A stretch of 11,281 nucleotides of DNA from Bacteroidales bacterium. Its GTDB lineage: Bacteria > Bacteroidota > Bacteroidia > Bacteroidales > P3. Under the pieces are notes generated by a model. The model saw only the letters and a program-made list of their open reading frames with translations, had not been told where the DNA came from and made no database searches. Made by a program: the position numbers and the translations under genes. Shown here piece by piece: positions 1 through 6,369 of the stretch (position 1 is its first letter; each line of letters opens with the position of its first letter). The stretch covers positions 1 to 11,281 of the forward strand of contig JAEEIS010000058.1 of NCBI GenBank assembly GCA_016281475.1. The letters run 5' to 3'.

Positions 1-1120
1 AAGCCATATTTGTGACATTTGTGGTGTTGAAGTGATCCCCAAAATCAATGTTGGTGATTGCTGGATGGTCAAACATTCCCATACAGTGAGCATTTGCATT
101 AATACTGTTAGCAGGAGTAGAAACTACCCAAATAGTGCCATCCATATTGCCATATATTGGATATGGAGAGGCGTCTGTGGAAATGATGGTACCCGATGTG
201 ACCGTAGCATTATTGTATTCAAAACGTACCGCTGTAGCATTCTGTGGAATGACTGAACAAAATAGGTGTCCATGAACAAGTTCGGCAGCAGTTTGGGTCA
301 ATTCATCCACATTAACATTAATGTTGGTGATAGTGTTGTGAGTCACAGCGGCATCTTCGATAGTTATAGTTTTAGAGCCTGTGGGAGTAGCAACGGTTAC
401 GGTCAAATTGTTTCGTGCGGAGAATTCTGGCACTATCACATCAAAGTATTCTGTTGCCAAAGGCTCGACAGTTTTCATCGGGGTGTTGTCAATCTTACAG
501 AGGGTAACAGAATGTGAACCCGTTGCAGAGGGTATTACGATAGCATCCGTGCTGTCGCCCGTGATAGTGGCAGTACCGGCACCGCTGAGGTAGGCACGTT
601 CGGCAGTGAGGGTAATGCTAGTGATGGGCAGCTGGGCATTGGTAGCGTTGCTTACATACACCCTCACCACTGAGCAGAGGTTATGAAAGCGGAGGATGAT
701 ACCACTGCTGATATAAGCACCCATAGGGACATCTACCCGTTGATGTGCCCACTCCATCTCAAACACCTGTGTCGCGGGTAGGGTTACGGCAACAGTGCTG
801 CTGCTGTTGAGATTGACATCGCTACTGGTTAGAATACCGACAGGGAAGATAGCACGGTAGCCTGATGTACTGACTGTCACATTAGGTATTGCGGCAGAGT
901 TTGCCATCGATATCTTCTGTAACGTGTAGTCGGCATCGTTAATTCTTATCTGGTCACCATTATGCCAATACGGTGTAGGGGCGTTGATATAGACTTTTGA
1001 ATTGTTGTTGACATTCTGGACGACCGCCTGGAGGGTGACGACGTCCTGGTCTTTTTGACAGCTGACGACACTGAGGGCTACTAGGGCTGCAAAGAAAGAA
1101 AAAATGATAGGCTGCTTCAT
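1..1120 (-). CDS. Fimbrillin-like lipoprotein with DUF285 (BspA-type) repeat start, partial
   Basis: An open frame runs from an ATG at 1120 leftward off the window edge (373 codons, no stop). The N-terminus is a lipoprotein signal (MKQPIIFSFF..., hydrophobic stretch, then SVVSC with Cys21 followed by QKDQD), so the protein should be lipid-anchored and probably surface-exposed. Residues about 25-290 are beta-rich and follow the order seen in Bacteroidales fimbrillin-like proteins: SKVY, PTPYWHNGDQI, a GYRAIFPVG segment, TLPATQVFEMEW, a FHNLCSVVRVYV strand, SITLTAERAYLSGAG, and a YFDVIVPEFSARNNLTV strand. The last visible residues (IDFGDHFNTTNVTNM) match the start of the DUF285/BspA-type repeat (pattern F..FNTSNVTNM..MF). 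I infer a cell-surface adhesin-like protein with a fimbrillin-type head and a C-terminal repeat stalk lying beyond the edge. The frame is certain; the function is inferred from family resemblance. Confidence 0.85.
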   Translation of the reverse strand, partial: MKQPIIFSFFAALVALSVVSCQKDQDVVTLQAVVQNVNNNSKVYINAPTPYWHNGDQIRINDADYTLQKISMANSAAIPNVTVSTSGYRAIFPVGILTSSDVNLNSSSTVAVTLPATQVFEMEWAHQRVDVPMGAYISSGIILRFHNLCSVVRVYVSNATNAQLPITSITLTAERAYLSGAGTATITGDSTDAIVIPSATGSHSVTLCKIDNTPMKTVEPLATEYFDVIVPEFSARNNLTVTVATPTGSKTITIEDAAVTHNTITNINVNVDELTQTAAELVHGHLFCSVIPQNATAVRFEYNNATVTSGTIISTDASPYPIYGNMDGTIWVVSTPANSINANAHCMGMFDHPAITNIDFGDHFNTTNVTNMA

Positions 1121-1437
1121 AATGTTTCTTTTACTATGTTTGATAATTTGGGTTTAATTCAAAGTTCAAGAAAGGCTTTTCTTCGCGCTTTCAAAAAGAG
1201 CCAAAGTCCTCCCCGTTCGCCTATATAGACTGAAAAAAAACATTTTTGTTGCAAAATAGTGCGTTAAAAAAAGTTAATCTTTCTTAGCTCAAATCCCGAC
1301 AGCCAGTATATCAAGCAATTGCATGATTACAATTAATTCAAATAGGCCATTCACCCGACATTTAAAACAGGGCTTGCCTTATTGTGATAAAAATTGAGAT
1401 TTGAAAATGATAATTGTAGGAGTTCGGCAAACAATTC
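1121..1437. other. Intergenic spacer upstream of the surface lipoprotein
   Basis: No convincing gene lies here. The AT-rich stretch presumably carries the promoter and leader for the leftward surface lipoprotein. A near-match to the Bacteroidales -7 box (minus strand TATTTTGC around 1251-1258, one T short of TAnnTTTG) lies about 130 bases before the start codon, but I find no properly spaced TTTG -33 box, so the promoter is not settled. Just past the small lipoprotein stop, minus-strand TTGAGA and TCTCAA (about 1440 and 1395) enclose a second short pair AATTGT/ACAATT and are followed by T-rich sequence. This could be an imperfect terminator. Confidence 0.4.
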
Positions 1438-1785
1438 TCAATTTCCCATATATCGCCCAAACTCCCAGGTGAAGTCATGCGTACTTAGAAACAGTGAATC
1501 ATTACGATATTCGATACGCCCTCTGAAGTATTCAAACGTGTCTTGCCACATGGTGATAGTATCATTCTCAATGGCATAGGTACACCATACCGATGGGTCT
1601 ACCCAAAACACCGAATCATTGTCCTCGAAACACAAGACGCTGTTCCCCGTCTCAGGGAATACTCCCCAACAGCCCTTTATTTTCTCCAGTTGCGGAAGCT
1701 CCTGACCAGTCGAAATAGGCTGACTCCCGCAACCTGCAAACAATGCAGTCATCAATAAGACAGCCACTCTTAATTCATGAACCAT
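1438..1785 (-). CDS. Small lipocalin-like lipoprotein, hypothetical
   Basis: A 115-residue protein with a lipoprotein signal: Arg6, a hydrophobic run, then lipobox LFAGC with Cys19 followed by GSQP. The mature part is about 95 residues with alternating short beta strands (GCWGVF, SVLCFED, SVFWVD, TYAIENDTITMW, RGRIEYRNDSLFL, FTWEFGRYMGN). This pattern is typical of the small lipocalin-like lipoproteins common in Bacteroidales, which begin with a G.W near the first strand. The function is unknown. It starts 65 bases downstream of the aguA stop on the same strand, so read-through from aguBA is possible, although a dyad lies in the gap. The ATG at 1785 is the only Met that leaves a full signal peptide. 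Its first base is the last base of a perfect 12-bp palindrome. Confidence 0.75.
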   Translation of the reverse strand: MVHELRVAVLLMTALFAGCGSQPISTGQELPQLEKIKGCWGVFPETGNSVLCFEDNDSVFWVDPSVWCTYAIENDTITMWQDTFEYFRGRIEYRNDSLFLSTHDFTWEFGRYMGN

Positions 1786-1796
1786 ATCACGTGATA
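1785..1796. repeat. 12-bp perfect palindrome at the small lipoprotein start
   Basis: TATCACGTGATA is a perfect palindrome whose left end coincides with the first base of the lipoprotein start codon. It could be an operator or chance. No Shine-Dalgarno sequence is present beside it. Confidence 0.5.
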
Positions 1797-1814
1797 CGTT
1801 TTTCTGAATTCGTT

Positions 1815-1860
1815 AATGTGTTAATCTTTGATGCGCCAAGGACTAACACGTTAACACATT
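1815..1860. repeat. 10-bp inverted repeat overlapping the aguA stop codon
   Basis: AATGTGTTAA (1815-1824) and TTAACACATT (1851-1860) are perfect inverted repeats separated by 26 bases. The right arm contains the aguA stop codon. In the leftward RNA the stem is not followed by a U-tract, so it does not look like a classical rho-independent terminator. It may be a processing or attenuation structure between aguA and the small lipoprotein. Confidence 0.5.
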
Positions 1861-2957
1861 TGAGGTTGTTGTTGGCTAAGGCAGTGGAAGCTGCCAAGGC
1901 CCCACACGATGTCGGTGCTGTCGATGCCCACAATCTCCCTGTCGGGGAAGCAGGCCTCGAGGATATACGCCGCCTCATTGTCGGTCAGGCAGCGGTAGGT
2001 AGGAAAGATAACTTTCTTGTTGGCAATATAGAAGTTGGCATAGCTGGCGGGAAGCCGTTGGTTGTCGTAGAACACCATGTCGGGCATGGGCAGCTCCACA
2101 ATGGTGGGCTGCTTGCCATTCGCCAAGCGACAGCTGTTCAGTGCCTTCAGGTTGTCCTGCAGCACTTGGTAGTTCTCGTCCCACGCATCCTCCTCCACGG
2201 CGGTGATGATGGTGTCCTCACCAATGAAACGGCTCAGGTCGTCGACATGTCCGTCGGTGTCGTCGCCCATGATTCCGTCGCCCAGCCAGATGATATTGTC
2301 CGCACCGTAATAACCACGCAAATAGTCTTCTATCTGCCCTTGATTCAAGTGGGGGTTCCGATTGGGATTCAACAGGCATGAGGTGGTGGTGAGCAGGTCC
2401 CCTACCCCATTCACGTCGATGCTGCCGCCCTCCATCACGATGCCCGGCTCAAACAGTAGTAGCGGCTCCGTCCCCTCTTGAGATGGGGAGCAGACATCCA
2501 GTGAATGTCTGCCGTCAGGCCGGGGTAAGTTTTTTAAATAATTGTAGATATGCACAGGTATCTGTGTGTCCAACTCATAAGGATACTTGCCGCCCCAAGC
2601 GTTGTGGTTCCAATTCACCATGGCACGCTTGCCCGCATCTTTACGGTTGAGCAAAAAGGCAGGCCCGTGGTCGCGGCACCACGCGTCGTTGGTCGGGAAC
2701 TGGTGGAAGAACACCCGTTCCATGTTGGTCCCTATCTCCGCCAATGCCTCCGCCACATGCTCCTCCATGCGCTGGTCGTCCACGTTGATATGCACCTCCT
2801 CGTCCTCTGCCAATATCTTGATGAACAGATGGTAGGACGGGAAAATCGTCTCAATCTTGCCCGGCCACGAATCCTCGTTGTGCGGGTAGCTGAGCCATGT
2901 GGCCTTATGTTCTGCCCACTCGGCGGGCATGTAATATCCTAGTTCCTTGGGAGTCAT
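1851..2957 (-). CDS. aguA: Agmatine deiminase (agmatine iminohydrolase)
   Basis: Cytoplasmic enzyme that hydrolyses agmatine to N-carbamoylputrescine and ammonia, in the arginine-decarboxylase route to putrescine. The 368 residues match the porphyromonas-type peptidyl-arginine deiminase/agmatine deiminase family (PF04371). The N-terminal GYYMPAEWAEHKATWLSYPH is typical. Active-site motifs are intact: WCRDHGP (Asp96), MEGGSIDVNG (Glu176), DDTDGHVDDLSRF (His237), and the C-terminal GSFHCLSQQQP with nucleophile Cys359. Residues about 146-166 (RPDGRHSLDV...EGTEPL) are an extra loop between LP and LFEPGIVMEGG. In DNA this loop is a palindromic repeat inserted in frame. It lies before the MEGG motif and away from the named catalytic residues in sequence, so the enzyme may remain active. 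aguB lies 77 bases upstream and makes the next enzyme of the pathway, so the pair is very likely one operon. A free-peptidylarginine role is less likely because there is no signal peptide. Confidence 0.95.
   Translation of the reverse strand: MTPKELGYYMPAEWAEHKATWLSYPHNEDSWPGKIETIFPSYHLFIKILAEDEEVHINVDDQRMEEHVAEALAEIGTNMERVFFHQFPTNDAWCRDHGPAFLLNRKDAGKRAMVNWNHNAWGGKYPYELDTQIPVHIYNYLKNLPRPDGRHSLDVCSPSQEGTEPLLLFEPGIVMEGGSIDVNGVGDLLTTTSCLLNPNRNPHLNQGQIEDYLRGYYGADNIIWLGDGIMGDDTDGHVDDLSRFIGEDTIITAVEEDAWDENYQVLQDNLKALNSCRLANGKQPTIVELPMPDMVFYDNQRLPASYANFYIANKKVIFPTYRCLTDNEAAYILEACFPDREIVGIDSTDIVWGLGSFHCLSQQQPQMC
2471..2527 (-). repeat. Palindromic repeat inserted in frame within aguA
   Basis: On the coding strand the element opens with TACCCCGGCCT (2527-2517) and closes with CTCAAGAGGGGA (2482-2471). 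Both strings recur exactly at 10867-10877 and 10890-10901 in the intergenic copy. Between them this copy holds an extra hairpin, with arms GCAGACAT (2490-2497) and ATGTCTGC (2505-2512) and a 7-base loop; the other copy has a small GGCC-TTC-GGCC hairpin instead. The closing box is itself close to palindromic (CCCC..TCT/AGAGGGG). It is translated as aguA residues about 146-164, without a stop or a frameshift. Confidence 0.8.
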
Positions 2958-2966
2958 AATAATGTC

Positions 2967-3029
2967 TTTTTCTGAGAGGTCTGAGTTATCGGATTATTCA
3001 GAATAACCAGATTATTCCGACCACTCCGA
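2967..3029 (-). repeat. Seven tandem 9-bp units between aguB and aguA
   Basis: Read on the minus strand from 3029 down to 2967, the spacer is seven contiguous 9-bp units, each starting TC: TCGGAGTGG, TCGGAATAA, TCTGGTTAT, TCTGAATAA, TCCGATAAC, TCAGACCTC, TCAGAAAAA. The consensus is roughly TCNGAATAA. The array starts six bases after the aguB stop and ends nine bases before the aguA ATG, so it makes up nearly the whole spacer. The same type of array, in the same orientation relative to transcription, lies at 8872-8916. Confidence 0.8.
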
Positions 3030-3034
3030 TTACT

Positions 3035-3898
3035 TTAGTCAATATAACGTTTCAGTATCGGCGCGTAGCTGTCTATGCGGCGGTCGCGGTAGTAGGGCCA
3101 GTGGCGGCGGTAGTGGTCGCTCTCGTCAAGGTCAAGCTCTTCCACATGCAGCGCCTCCTCCAGATGCGGTGCCTGATACAGCACCCGCCCGAAGGCATTG
3201 GTGATGAAGCTGCCGCCCCAGAACTGCATACCGCCCTCCAAACCCGTGCGGTTGACGCTGATAACCGGCACCCCGTTCGCCACGGCGTGGCTCCTTTGTA
3301 TGGTCTGCCATGCCTCATACTGCTCGCGGTTATCGTGTTCGTTCTGCCGCACGTCCCAGCCGATAGCCGTCGGAAAGAAGAGCAGTTGCGCCCCCATCAG
3401 GCTTGTGATGCGTGCCGCCTCGGGGTACCATTGGTCCCAGCATATCAGCACGCCCAGCGTGGCAAACTTTGTCTTAAACACCTTATAGCCCAGATCGCCA
3501 GGTGTGAAATAGAACTTCTCGTAGTAGCCCGGGTCGTCGGGAATATGCATCTTGCGGTACTTGCCCAGATATGAGCCGTCGGCGTCAATCACCGCCGTGG
3601 TGTTGTGATACAGACCCTCGGCACGTTTCTCAAACAGCGAGCACACCAGCACTACCCCCAGCTCCTTCGCCAGTGCCATAAAGTGCTGGCAAGTGGGGCC
3701 TTCGGGTATCGGCTCCGCCAACTGGAAATTGACATAACGCTCCTCGTCGCAGAAATAGAGCGACGCGAACAATTCCTGCAAACAAACAATCTGAGCACCC
3801 TGTGCCGCCAGCTCGCGCACCTTCTCCGTGTAGCGGACAATGTTCTGCTGCTTGTCCTCCACGCACTTCATCTGGGCTATACCAACTTTGACTTTCAT
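3035..3898 (-). CDS. aguB: N-carbamoylputrescine amidase
   Basis: Cytoplasmic nitrilase-superfamily hydrolase that converts N-carbamoylputrescine to putrescine, CO2 and ammonia, directly following AguA. The 287 residues are a full-length carbon-nitrogen hydrolase domain. The catalytic Glu-Lys-Cys triad is visible: CLQELF (Glu42), YRKMHIPDDPGYYEKFYFTPGD (Lys116) and LICWDQWYPEAAR (Cys153). The PDDPGYYEKFYF and GWDVRQNEHDN segments and the C-terminal RHWPYYRDRRIDSYAPILKRYID are characteristic of the AguB branch rather than generic nitrilases. The start at 3898 begins directly with the first beta strand (MKVKVGIAQM), as expected. A TAnnTTTG -7 box lies about 36 bases upstream. aguA follows after a spacer filled by 9-bp repeats, implying aguB-aguA co-transcription. 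Confidence 0.96.
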   Translation of the reverse strand: MKVKVGIAQMKCVEDKQQNIVRYTEKVRELAAQGAQIVCLQELFASLYFCDEERYVNFQLAEPIPEGPTCQHFMALAKELGVVLVCSLFEKRAEGLYHNTTAVIDADGSYLGKYRKMHIPDDPGYYEKFYFTPGDLGYKVFKTKFATLGVLICWDQWYPEAARITSLMGAQLLFFPTAIGWDVRQNEHDNREQYEAWQTIQRSHAVANGVPVISVNRTGLEGGMQFWGGSFITNAFGRVLYQAPHLEEALHVEELDLDESDHYRRHWPYYRDRRIDSYAPILKRYID

Positions 3899-3933
3899 GT
3901 AGATAAAAGCTTTTGAGTAATAATTTCAATTTG

Positions 3934-3941
3934 CAAAAATA
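3934..3941 (-). promoter_or_regulatory. Candidate -7 promoter box for aguBA
   Basis: Minus strand TATTTTTG matches the Bacteroidales sigma-70 -7 consensus TAnnTTTG exactly and lies 35 bases upstream of the aguB start. A TTTG occurs 12 bases farther upstream (3954-3957), closer than the usual spacing, so the -33 element is uncertain. Confidence 0.5.
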
Positions 3942-4056
3942 CAAAAAAAATACCAAACACAAGAAAAAAGAACATCACAACTCCACATCATCTCGAACAA
4001 ATGTAATAATGTGTGAGCGATACGACATTATAGATTATGCTAGTGAGCCGAACCAG

Positions 4057-4611
4057 TTATGATAATGCTGCCATAAGATTCCTGAATTCAGAAAAGTATT
4101 TTTTTAGAGCAACCGTATCTAAATCAGGAAACAGTTGGCTAAAATCACGAACTTTATGATACTCCAACCCACTATTTTTATACAACTCAGCCAATTTGTC
4201 ACTGGGACTATCTATCTCCATCGCATTGCACTCTGGAAGTTTCTTAGTATTAACCTTATGATGTTCCAGAACCTCAGGTTGTGACAGTATCCACGCCTCA
4301 GCCTCTTGTATCATTAGATAGGTATTATTCTTGGTACAGTCTTGTTTCCTATTTGGCTTTTGTTGGTTGTATTTTGTACAAACATCCATCTTATCTTTCA
4401 CCGGACCATCTGAGTCCACCAAAAGAAAACGGCTTTCGTCTTTGCCTAACGGCGTAGAATGGAACTTATCAATCGTTTGATTCTTACCATTCCCCATCAC
4501 TATTCGAGGCATATTTCCCTTAAGCTCTTTTTCAAAGACTTTGGCGAATGCCTTACGTAAATCGCCATTGTCGAGCTCCTGAGTACCTTCAATATAGATA
4601 ACCTTCCCCAT
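4057..4611 (-). CDS. DUF4276-type TOPRIM protein, putative nuclease partner of the ATPase
   Basis: A 184-residue protein if started at the ATG at 4611; a start at 4665 would add 18 basic residues and overlap the ATPase gene by 37 bases. I prefer 4611 because it opens on the first beta strand (MGKVIYIEGTQEL), as this family normally does, 17 bases after the ATPase stop. TOPRIM-like metal ligands are visible: Glu8 in YIEG, and Asp66/Asp68 in FLLVDSDGP. A DUF4276-type motif follows, MIQEAEAWILSQPE (residues 100-113), and a C-terminal helical part with SPSDKLAELY and FPDLDTVALKKYFSEFRNLMAAL. I infer a metal-dependent nucleic-acid cleaving or effector subunit working with the upstream ATPase, as in OLD-like split ATPase/TOPRIM systems. 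No nuclease activity is proved by sequence. The composition is AT-rich compared with aguBA and the genes to the right. Confidence 0.8.
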   Translation of the reverse strand: MGKVIYIEGTQELDNGDLRKAFAKVFEKELKGNMPRIVMGNGKNQTIDKFHSTPLGKDESRFLLVDSDGPVKDKMDVCTKYNQQKPNRKQDCTKNNTYLMIQEAEAWILSQPEVLEHHKVNTKKLPECNAMEIDSPSDKLAELYKNSGLEYHKVRDFSQLFPDLDTVALKKYFSEFRNLMAALS

Positions 4612-4628
4612 TTTATGCTTGAATTGAA

Positions 4629-5819
4629 TTAATATCGGTTTCCTCCCAAATCGCCGTTTCGCCACAATGTGCCCGTGCTATACTGCGCAGCCCATTTCAT
4701 ATACTCTTCATCACGAAAATCGTTGACAATCGTACTATTTTGGGCATCTTTCTCAAACACTATCACATCTGAGACAGGCAATTGGTTAAGGACAAGATTG
4801 CTGTGCGTAGAAATGATATATTGGGTCTTATCAGTCTTTTTCATTATGGCCTGCATCAATTCACTAAGCATATCTGGATGTAAACCGACCTCTGGCTCAT
4901 CAATGCATATTAGTCTACCACATCGAGGATTGAAAATAATTGCCAACAGGCACAGATAGCGTAGCGTCCCATCAGATATATGGGTTACGTGGACAGCCCT
5001 GTTCAGACCCGTTTCGTCCAACAACAGTTCGATGCTCGTCCCCAAAAAGTTGAAGTCGAACCCTCTAAAGTTAGGATTTACAGCAGTAAGAGCCTCTTCG
5101 ATTTGCGCATAACTACTCTTATCATTCACTTTTATTGAATTCAAGACCTGTGGCATATTAGAGCCGTCGGCCAACAACCTATTGGTAAATCCGGGCTGCA
5201 TAGGCTTCCGGATAGCACTATTTGCTGTGGTATTGAAATATGTGTAAATGGCTATATCTTTTATGGCTTCCCGAAGTGTATATATCTGGTAGTATCTATC
5301 CTTGTCAACCAATTGGCTCAATATCGACTCAGTAGCTTTGTCCAATTCGTAAGAAACACTCTCCTGTTCATTCGAGCGCCCCTCTCTAACAAACCCTTTC
5401 CCTTGGTCTATTTGCAAGTATCGGTATTTGGGATTTCCATCTAGTTTGGTATGGAAACTCTCACACAGATAGTAGTTTTGCGAAGACGAGACTTTATGAA
5501 ATCTGATACGGTAAAATACTGGCTCCTGAAAGTGATAGCCATACTTGCCCAACACTACTGGGTCAAACTCATATTCCAGTTGTATACACTGCCTCTCGTC
5601 AGTATTTCCAAGAAACATGACAGCATCAAAGCCACCCCACTGATTGATAAACAAGTCCGTCATATCACCGTCATTGATGACTGCTTTAAGTACTTGTATG
5701 GCTTTTATTAAATTGGACTTCCCCGCCCCATTTATCCCAACCAGTGTATTAAGATCGGTAAATCTTATTGTTTGAGAAGCCAAACTGAAAAAATTTCTTA
5801 TCCGTATAGATTTAATCAT
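4629..5819 (-). CDS. SMC/ABC-like AAA_21 ATPase (OLD-like), putative defence protein
   Basis: A 396-residue ATPase of the RecF/SMC-like AAA_21 type. It begins with the expected strand (MIKSIRIRNFFSLASQTIRF), then Walker A GINGAGKSN (28-36), an inserted middle region (about 60-260), an ABC-like signature HISDGTLRYL (280-289), Walker B LICIDEPEVGLHP (303-315, Asp307/Glu308) and the switch His in STHS (His339). The tail STGTLWRNGDLGGNRY resembles the end of ATPases that pair with DUF4276 proteins. There is no fused TOPRIM domain; that role appears to be in the next gene, 17 bases downstream. Such split pairs are known or suspected anti-phage systems (compare OLD, PARIS AriA/AriB and AbiL), but I cannot assign this one to a named type. 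The ATG at 5819 is preceded by a long AT-rich leader. Base composition differs from the flanking genes, consistent with acquisition by transfer. Confidence 0.85.
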   Translation of the reverse strand: MIKSIRIRNFFSLASQTIRFTDLNTLVGINGAGKSNLIKAIQVLKAVINDGDMTDLFINQWGGFDAVMFLGNTDERQCIQLEYEFDPVVLGKYGYHFQEPVFYRIRFHKVSSSQNYYLCESFHTKLDGNPKYRYLQIDQGKGFVREGRSNEQESVSYELDKATESILSQLVDKDRYYQIYTLREAIKDIAIYTYFNTTANSAIRKPMQPGFTNRLLADGSNMPQVLNSIKVNDKSSYAQIEEALTAVNPNFRGFDFNFLGTSIELLLDETGLNRAVHVTHISDGTLRYLCLLAIIFNPRCGRLICIDEPEVGLHPDMLSELMQAIMKKTDKTQYIISTHSNLVLNQLPVSDVIVFEKDAQNSTIVNDFRDEEYMKWAAQYSTGTLWRNGDLGGNRY

Positions 5820-5997
5820 AATTCGTATACATTCCTAATTGGTTAATAAGCATTAATATGTTCTACACTTGCACATTCAATACATCATCTATTCGATATT
5901 ATTTACCCATATTAAAAGTTGGTAGATTTCGTAATCAACTAAAATACAATACACTCACAACGCAAAATGCAAATAAGGGAACTATCATGTCATAATG

Positions 5998-6005
5998 CAA
6001 AAATA
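5998..6005 (-). promoter_or_regulatory. Candidate -7 promoter box for the ATPase-TOPRIM operon
   Basis: Minus strand TATTTTTG fits TAnnTTTG exactly, about 178 bases upstream of the ATPase ATG. No well-spaced TTTG -33 box is seen, so the call rests on the -7 box alone. If used, the operon has a long AU-rich leader. Confidence 0.35.
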
Positions 6006-6132
6006 CGAACTTTTTCTCGAAAAATGAACTTTTTTCAAAAAGATGCGTTTCTTATTGGTACTTATCTTTGCCTTCACTTTTCACATCAAAAATCACTTAT
6101 TAACCCCCTACATTTCTATCCACTTTTTTCCT

Positions 6133-6232
6133 TTATTCCATAGTTATACTATATTTATACTTTAGTTATACCTTAGTTATTCTATATATAATAGTATAAA
6201 TAAAGTATAACTAAAGTATAAATATAGGATAA
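6133..6232. repeat. Inverted array of 11-bp repeats with a 22-bp perfect dyad
   Basis: Four direct 11-bp units start at 6144, 6155, 6166 and 6177 (TTATACTATAT, TTATACTTTAG, TTATACCTTAG, TTATTCTATAT). A degenerate fifth, TTATTCCATAG, starts at 6133. Four inverted units end at 6199, 6210, 6221 and 6232 (for example CTAAAGTATAA at 6211-6221). The two halves are symmetric about 6188, and 6149-6170 pairs perfectly with 6206-6227 (22 bp). The inner units can also pair with few mismatches, leaving a loop of about 5 bases at 6186-6190. It lies upstream of the ATPase operon and beyond the HtrA terminator. Confidence 0.85.
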
Positions 6233-6284
6233 ATACCAATACTATGCGGAAGCAACGGATATGGTGGAGGAATGGGGAGTGGGA

Positions 6285-6317
6285 CAAAAAATGGGTCGCA
6301 ACTGATTGGTTGCGACC
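6285..6317 (-). terminator. Rho-independent terminator of the HtrA gene
   Basis: GGTCGCAAC (6294-6302) and GTTGCGACC (6309-6317) form a perfect 9-bp GC-rich stem with a 6-base loop. On the minus strand the stem is followed by CATTTTTTG (6293-6285), a six-T run. It lies 52 bases past the HtrA stop and is oriented correctly for it. Confidence 0.8.
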
Positions 6318-6369
6318 TGGATATGGAATTCGTCTGATTTAGAAATCCAAATTTCGGAAAGTCTGAGTA

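Larger units (their letters stand above)
5820..6369. other. Non-coding region between the ATPase module and the HtrA gene
   Basis: No gene is supported in these 550 bases. From left to right it holds the AT-rich leader of the ATPase operon with a candidate -7 box, a short hairpin-prone A/T stretch (CTTTTTTCAAAAAG at 6029-6042, near a similar GAACTTTTT repeat at 6007), the large inverted array of 11-bp units, and the terminator of the HtrA gene. The composition is extremely AT-rich up to about 6240 and then becomes mixed. Confidence 0.7.

Noticed and set aside
32..593. Several plus-strand open frames near the left edge
   Set aside because: They are antisense to the partial fimbrillin-like lipoprotein, whose frame is continuous over 373 codons with a clear lipoprotein signal.
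1743..2381. 212-codon open frame on the plus strand
   Set aside because: It lies antisense to aguA, whose motifs are intact. The translation has no recognisable domain and its hydrophobic/His/Val-rich bias is what a GC-rich antisense frame gives.
4612..4665. Upstream start for the TOPRIM gene (ATG at 4665)
   Set aside because: The extra 18 residues are basic and precede the first beta strand, and they would overlap the ATPase gene. The ATG at 4611 fits the family start better, though the longer form cannot be excluded.
6144..6232. The 11-bp dyad as a terminator or CRISPR-like array
   Set aside because: There is no unique spacer between units, so it is not CRISPR. A GC-rich terminator with a T-run already lies closer to the HtrA stop, so a terminator role is not needed.
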